DNA of 64,000 nucleotides from Tenggerimyces sp963762635. GTDB lineage: Bacteria; Actinomycetota; Actinomycetes; Propionibacteriales; Actinopolymorphaceae. The stretch lies in assembly GCA_963762635.1 (NCBI GenBank), contig CAVXLQ010000006.1, positions 124,001 through 188,000 on the forward strand, written 5' to 3'. Numbering within the stretch: position 1 is the stretch's first letter; every line of letters starts with the position of its first letter. The position numbers were made by a program, and so were the translations under genes. Below the pieces are notes generated by a model that worked only from the letters and a program-made list of their open reading frames with translations, did no database searches and was not told the DNA's origin. Of the stretch, positions 60,250-64,000 are shown in pieces.

Positions 60250-61000
60250 TCGGGCCCCACAGCGACCGCTCCAATCCCGCGATCGCCGGGCTCATCGCGA
60301 AGCGCGCGACCCAGCGGTGCAGCCACTTCGGGTTCGGGCAGTACCGCCCCTCGGCCGCGAACCACGCCACCAGCGTGTGCCGCAGCACCTTGCCCAGCAG
60401 CTCGTGGAAGAGCAGCCCGTCGCCCCGGGACGCGCAGTCCCCCAAGTCGTGGTCGTACGACGACAGCTCGGCCGCGAGCATCGTCAGCGATCGCGACACG
60501 AGCTCCTCGGGGAACGTGGTCAGTTTGTCCCGAATTGCCCCGGCTACCCCATTTGTGTCAGCGAGCAACGTTCCATAGACAAACCCCGAGACCGCGTACA
60601 GCGGCATCGGAAAGGCCGCTTCCTCCCAGCCCCAGCCCTGCCGTACGTCGGACACCCAGCTCTCGAACGTCCGACGCGTCCGGTGCGCCACCTCGACCCG
60701 CTGACCCTCGACCCAGAACCGGTCGAGCACATACCCCGGCTGGTAGTCGAAGCTCGTCGGCCGCCGCTGGGCGTCGTTCAGCTCCCGCACCGGTCGCCCA
60801 CGCAGCCGCGGCGCCTCGTCCCGGTCCCAGACGATGACCAGGTCCAACGCCGAGGTGGTGGTGTAGCCGGCCACGACCGAACCATGGCCGTAGGCGAAGG
60901 ACAGGCCGCCGAGCGCCCGATACGCGGGGATGACCCGCTGGGCGATCTCGAGGGTTCTGTCCACCCTCCCACTCTCGCCTATTCGAATGCCTCCGCGCAC
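60158..61000 (-). CDS. Nucleotidyltransferase-fold protein
   Basis: GTG 61000 gives 280 residues; GTG 60964 is an in-frame alternative at the start of the conserved part. The fold begins with SFAYGHGSVVAGYTTTSALDLVIVWD, a polymerase-beta-like GS(x)n DLDLxV motif in which the G is followed by Ser and the metal Asp pair appears as LDLV. The second half is helical (HELLGKVLRHTLVAWF). Related proteins transfer nucleotides to small molecules such as aminoglycosides, but many are uncharacterised. Function unknown. Confidence 0.72.
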   Translation of the reverse strand: MRGGIRIGESGRVDRTLEIAQRVIPAYRALGGLSFAYGHGSVVAGYTTTSALDLVIVWDRDEAPRLRGRPVRELNDAQRRPTSFDYQPGYVLDRFWVEGQRVEVAHRTRRTFESWVSDVRQGWGWEEAAFPMPLYAVSGFVYGTLLADTNGVAGAIRDKLTTFPEELVSRSLTMLAAELSSYDHDLGDCASRGDGLLFHELLGKVLRHTLVAWFAAEGRYCPNPKWLHRWVARFAMSPAIAGLERSLWGPITLARRRELFLTMARQVLALKPAGEPSRPR

Positions 61001-61306
61001 GCTCGCCTACCATCCGGTTGCGACCAGCAGCGGCTACCGACGCCGCCGATCCTGGGAAAGTGGCCCATATGTACCGTACGCCCGGCTTAGGCGGACACCG
61101 ACCGGGGGGAAAGATCAGCAGGCCGTGATCGGCCATCAGCGCTGTGCGACAGCGGGAGCCGTTCAAGCCACGTTCGACGAGGCGGTCCGCTGCGCGACAG
61201 CCCCTGGACACCGTGCGTTCAGATGGCGTCTCCGCCGCGATCGAATTCCGGGCCTAGCGTCACGCCCGAGCCCGTCTTTCCCGCGTTGACCAGGAGTAGC
61301 AAGCCG
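61001..61306. other. 306-bp intergenic region before phoX-like gene
   Basis: No gene is evident. It contains a possible PHO box (61161-61193) and otherwise ordinary GC-rich sequence. The ribosome site AGGAG lies near its right end (61291-61296). Confidence 0.5.
61161..61193 (+). promoter_or_regulatory. Possible PHO box
   Basis: Three successive 11-bp units start at 61161 (GTTCAAGCCAC), 61172 (GTTCGACGAGG) and 61183 (CGGTCCGCTGC). PhoP sites of Streptomyces are 11-bp direct repeats of the form GTTCANNNNNN. Only the first unit fits well. The location before a PhoX phosphatase gene makes it worth noting. Confidence 0.35.
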
Positions 61307-63334
61307 ATGAAACGTGTCATGCTGCCGTTGATCCACCGGCGAGGTTCCCGTAGCCACGTCACCTGTGAGTACCGCTGCGGCAACGCCTGCGACAAGCCGG
61401 TACCGAACAAGACCGACAACAAGTACCTCGGGGACATCATCCAGTCGGCGCTGACCCGCCGGAACGTCCTCAAGGGAAGCGCCGCCGGCGCGCTCGTGCT
61501 GAGCACCGGATCCATGCTCGCCGGCGCCACCACCGCGGCCGCCGACTCGACGGGGAACGGTGCCGCCAAGCACGGCGGAGGCGGTGGAGGCGGTGGGTTC
61601 AAGCTGAACAGCCTGAAGTTCGACACCGTTCCGCCGAACAACGACGACAAGCTGACGGTCCCGCAGGGCTTCCAGCAGGCCGTCATCGTGTCCTGGGGCG
61701 ACCCGATCGTGCCCGGTGCGCCGGCGTTCGACCTCGACGCCCAGACGCCGAAGGCCCAGGAGGGCCAGTTCGGCTACAACTGCGACTACGTCGCGGTCAT
61801 GCCGCTGGAGCACGACTGGAGCTACGAGCGCGCGCTGCTCGTCGTGAACAACGAGTACACCAACGAGAACAACATGTTCGCCGGGTGGACGAACGCCGCC
61901 GCCGCGCCGATCGACCAGCTGAAGATCGCGCAGGCCGCACACGGCCTCTCGGTCGTGGAGATCGAACGGGTCGGCAAGACCGGCCGCTGGACGCAGCGCA
62001 AGAAGGGCAGCCGCAGGTACAACCGCCGCGTCACCGGTACCACCAAGATCCAGGTCACCGGCCCGGCTGCGGGACACGCGCTGCTGAAGACCGCCGCGGA
62101 CCCGTCGGGCCGCTGGGTCAAGGGCACGATCGGCAACTGCTCCGGTGGCATCACGCCGTACGGCACCACGCTGCACGGCGAGGAGAACTTCAACGGCTAC
62201 TTCGAGGCCTCCGGCCCGGTGGACGGCGCGTACGAGGCGGCGTTCAAGAGGTACGGCCTCCCCATGGCGGTCAACGCCGGCCGCTCCTGGGCCCGCGTCG
62301 ACGAGCGCTGGGACCTCGCGAAGAACCCGAACGAGGCCAACCGGTTCGGCTGGATCGTCGAGCTCGACCCGTACGACGCCGACGCCGCGCCCCGCAAGCG
62401 CACGATGCTCGGCCGGATGAAGCACGAGGGCGCGACCACCACGCTCTCCAAGGACGGCCACCTCGTCGCCTACACCGGTGACGACGAGCGCTTCGACTAT
62501 CTCTACAAGTTCGTCTCGACCGAGAAGTTCCGCCGCGGCCACTCCCGGCGCGACCGCGAGCACAACCTGAGCCTGCTCGACCACGGCACGCTCTACGTCG
62601 CTCGCTTCCTCGACGAGCAGCCCGGCGACACCGAGTACGACGGCATCGGCGAGTGGATCCCGCTGACGTCGGACCAGCAGTCGTACGTGGACGGCTTCAC
62701 CGTCGCCGAGGTGCTGATCAACACGCGGCTCGCGGCCGACAAGGTCGGACCGACGAAGATGGACCGGCCCGAGGACGTCGAGCGCAACCCGGTCAACGGC
62801 TCGGTCTACATCGCGTGCACGAACAACACCGCGCGCACGCCGGCCCAGGTCGACGAGGCCAACCCGCGCCCGGCCAACAAGGACGGGCACATCATCGAGC
62901 TGGACGAGGCCGGCGGCGACGCGGCTTCGGACCTGTTCCGGTGGCGGATCTTCCTGGTCTGCGGCGACCCGACCGACCCGTCGACGTACTTCGGCGGGTA
63001 CGACAAGTCCAAGGTCAGCCCGATCTCCTGCCCGGACAACGTCGCGTTCGACAAGACCGGCAACCTGTGGATCTCGACCGACGGCAACACGCTCGGCTCC
63101 AACGACGGCTTCTTCGCGGTGCCGACCAAGGGGCCGGAGCGCGGCCATGTCAAGCAGTTCTTGACGGTGCCGGTCGAGGCCGAGACCTGCGGGCCGTGGA
63201 TCACCGACGACCAGCGGACCGCGATCGTCGCGGTGCAGCACCCGGGCGAGGACGGCTCCGTCGCGGAGCCGACGTCGCACTGGCCGTTCGGCGGCGTGCC
63301 CCGCCCGTCGGTGGCCTGCGTCTGGAAGGACTGA
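61307..63334 (+). CDS. PhoX-family secreted alkaline phosphatase
   Basis: The 675-residue protein begins at ATG 61307 with AGGAG upstream. The long N-terminal region contains TRRNVLKGSAAGALVLS, a Tat signal (twin Arg). Mature motifs are PQGFQQAVIVSWGDP, YNCDYVAVMPLEH, ALLVVNNEYTNENNMF, NCSGGITPYGTTLHGEENFNGYFE and ARFLDEQPGDTEYDGIGEW, with DRPEDVERNPVNGSVYIACTNN and PDNVAFDKTGNLWISTDGN in the propeller. This is DUF839/PhoX, a Ca- and Fe-dependent phosphatase scavenging phosphate. Two Cys in CEYRCGNAC precede the Tat motif. Confidence 0.93.
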   Translation: MKRVMLPLIHRRGSRSHVTCEYRCGNACDKPVPNKTDNKYLGDIIQSALTRRNVLKGSAAGALVLSTGSMLAGATTAAADSTGNGAAKHGGGGGGGGFKLNSLKFDTVPPNNDDKLTVPQGFQQAVIVSWGDPIVPGAPAFDLDAQTPKAQEGQFGYNCDYVAVMPLEHDWSYERALLVVNNEYTNENNMFAGWTNAAAAPIDQLKIAQAAHGLSVVEIERVGKTGRWTQRKKGSRRYNRRVTGTTKIQVTGPAAGHALLKTAADPSGRWVKGTIGNCSGGITPYGTTLHGEENFNGYFEASGPVDGAYEAAFKRYGLPMAVNAGRSWARVDERWDLAKNPNEANRFGWIVELDPYDADAAPRKRTMLGRMKHEGATTTLSKDGHLVAYTGDDERFDYLYKFVSTEKFRRGHSRRDREHNLSLLDHGTLYVARFLDEQPGDTEYDGIGEWIPLTSDQQSYVDGFTVAEVLINTRLAADKVGPTKMDRPEDVERNPVNGSVYIACTNNTARTPAQVDEANPRPANKDGHIIELDEAGGDAASDLFRWRIFLVCGDPTDPSTYFGGYDKSKVSPISCPDNVAFDKTGNLWISTDGNTLGSNDGFFAVPTKGPERGHVKQFLTVPVEAETCGPWITDDQRTAIVAVQHPGEDGSVAEPTSHWPFGGVPRPSVACVWKD

Positions 63335-63349
63335 CAAAAGATAACGCTC

Positions 63350-63386
63350 GCCGCCGCCCGCCGTGTTCCCTCCAGCGGGCGGCGGT
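63350..63386. terminator. Candidate bidirectional terminator hairpin
   Basis: GCCGCCGCCCGC (63350-63361) pairs with GCGGGCGGCGGT (63375-63386) across a 13-base loop, between the convergent phoX and methyltransferase stops. No T-run is present. Confidence 0.55.
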
Positions 63387-63392
63387 GGCACG

Positions 63393-64000
63393 TCAGGGCC
63401 GTGCTTCGTAGACGATGTTGAACGGCGTCTCGGCCACCCGGCGGAACCTCGAAAGGCCAGCCTCCTTGGTGATGTGGCGGATCGGCTCCTCGCCGGCCTG
63501 GGCGCCGAGGGAGTACCCACCGTCCTGGGACAGCGCGTTCGGAACGCAGAGGAACGACGAGAACGAGTAGTACGAACGCCCAACCGGGTTGAGGTTCTCC
63601 TCGACGGAGTCGCCGGCGAACGGCTCGACGACCATCCACGTGCCGTTCGGGCTGAGCGACTCGCGGATGTGCCGCGCGGCGAGCAACGGGTCGCCCATGT
63701 CGTGCAGGCAGTCGAAGGTGGTGACGAGGTCGTACGGCTGACCGCCGAAGTCCTGCGCGGACGCGACCTCGAAGCTCACCCGGTCGCTCAGGCCGGCGTC
63801 GGCCGCACGCTTGCGCGCCTCCTCGACCGAGCCCCGGTGGTAGTCGAAGCCGACGAACTCCGACTCCGGGAACGCCTGCGCCATCAGCAGCGTCGAGGCG
63901 CCGTGCCCGCAGCCGACGTCGGCCACGCGGATGCCGTTCTGGAGGCGCTCGACCACGCCGTCCAGCGCCGGCAGCCAGGTCGGCAGCAGGTTGCCGATGT
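63393..64000 (-). CDS. Class I SAM methyltransferase (Rv2258c-like), 5' end outside window
   Basis: Only the C-terminal ~200 residues are in the window. They include NLLPTWLPALDGVVERLQNG, motif I VADVGCGHGASTLLMAQAF, VGFDYHRGSVEEAR, and TTFDCLHDMGDPL. This matches the actinobacterial family with an N-terminal winged helix followed by a methyltransferase domain; the N-terminal part is cut by the right edge. The substrate is unknown. The end NIVYEARP is the natural terminus. Confidence 0.88.
   Translation of the reverse strand, partial: IGNLLPTWLPALDGVVERLQNGIRVADVGCGHGASTLLMAQAFPESEFVGFDYHRGSVEEARKRAADAGLSDRVSFEVASAQDFGGQPYDLVTTFDCLHDMGDPLLAARHIRESLSPNGTWMVVEPFAGDSVEENLNPVGRSYYSFSSFLCVPNALSQDGGYSLGAQAGEEPIRHITKEAGLSRFRRVAETPFNIVYEARP

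Noticed and set aside
61163..63583. 806-codon open frame antisense to PhoX
   Set aside because: Typical high-GC antisense shadow; the plus strand encodes an unambiguous Tat-exported PhoX.

Overview
The window is about 70% GC, packed with short-spaced genes, and codon position 3 is almost always G or C. The gene content points to an actinobacterium: two F420-type luciferase-like oxidoreductases, a pyridoxamine-oxidase-fold (F420-type) protein, a ferredoxin-dependent KorAB enzyme, a PhoX phosphatase, a bacterial Ser/Thr kinase, an ECF42-type sigma factor and many TetR/MarR/MerR regulators. A soil member of Propionibacteriales or a neighbouring order is my guess (inference only). I see no insertion sequence, phage, integrase or CRISPR array.

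Layout. 1-8.7 kb: a ROK protein running off the left edge, a divergent MFS exporter/TetR pair with a visible operator, an F420-type oxidoreductase, a membrane-anchored unknown, and an 803-aa protein with a degenerate AAA+ domain. 7.5-10.7 kb: M20 peptidase, GNAT acyltransferase and enolase-superfamily racemase, the set known for turning D- into L-amino acids by N-acylation, racemization and deacylation. 10.8-14.9 kb: a secreted phosphodiester-glycosidase/metallophosphoesterase gene broken by at least ten indels, a strong terminator, and a DUF5829-like remnant. 14.9-17.7 kb: an amidohydrolase and a divergent MarR gene sharing a promoter made of six 12-bp units, then a second F420-type oxidoreductase. 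17.7-21.2 kb: a minus-strand operon of a PD-(D/E)XK nuclease-like protein, a methyltransferase and a MutL-type ATPase. 21.4-31.1 kb: a degenerate flavoprotein, HtpX-like protease, aldo/keto reductase, YajQ, tRNA-Tyr, a TetR with a cysteine cluster, a beta-helix protein, and broken arginase-like and alpha-galactosidase genes. 31.2-40.5 kb: DGPF protein plus ECF42 sigma, Ser/Thr kinase, methyltransferase, an MFS gene coupled to a MerR regulator fused to a DNA sliding-clamp fold, an APH-like protein, a TPR/S41 protein and a PNPOx-fold protein. 40.5-50.3 kb: complex I genes in the order A-B-C-H-I-J-K-L-M-N with D, E, F and G absent. 50.4-56.3 kb: a polar amino acid ABC transporter, a LexA-box region, and korAB. 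56.4-64 kb: RraA-like protein, an FAD monooxygenase/TetR pair with two operators, RarD, a nucleotidyltransferase-like protein, PhoX and an edge-truncated methyltransferase.

How the parts may work together. The complex I cluster lacks the NADH-input module but lies close to korAB, whose product reduces ferredoxin, so a ferredoxin-fed pump is plausible if NuoD comes from elsewhere. Several regulators sit beside visible operators: TetR at 2312-2327, MerR at 37063-37083, TetR at 58511-58560, and LexA at 52994-53009.

A caution. At least eight loci carry frameshifts, several of them a single extra base in a homopolymer. Real decay and sequence error cannot be told apart here. The best single novelty candidate is the MerR/sliding-clamp fusion with its MFS partner and textbook MerR promoter.
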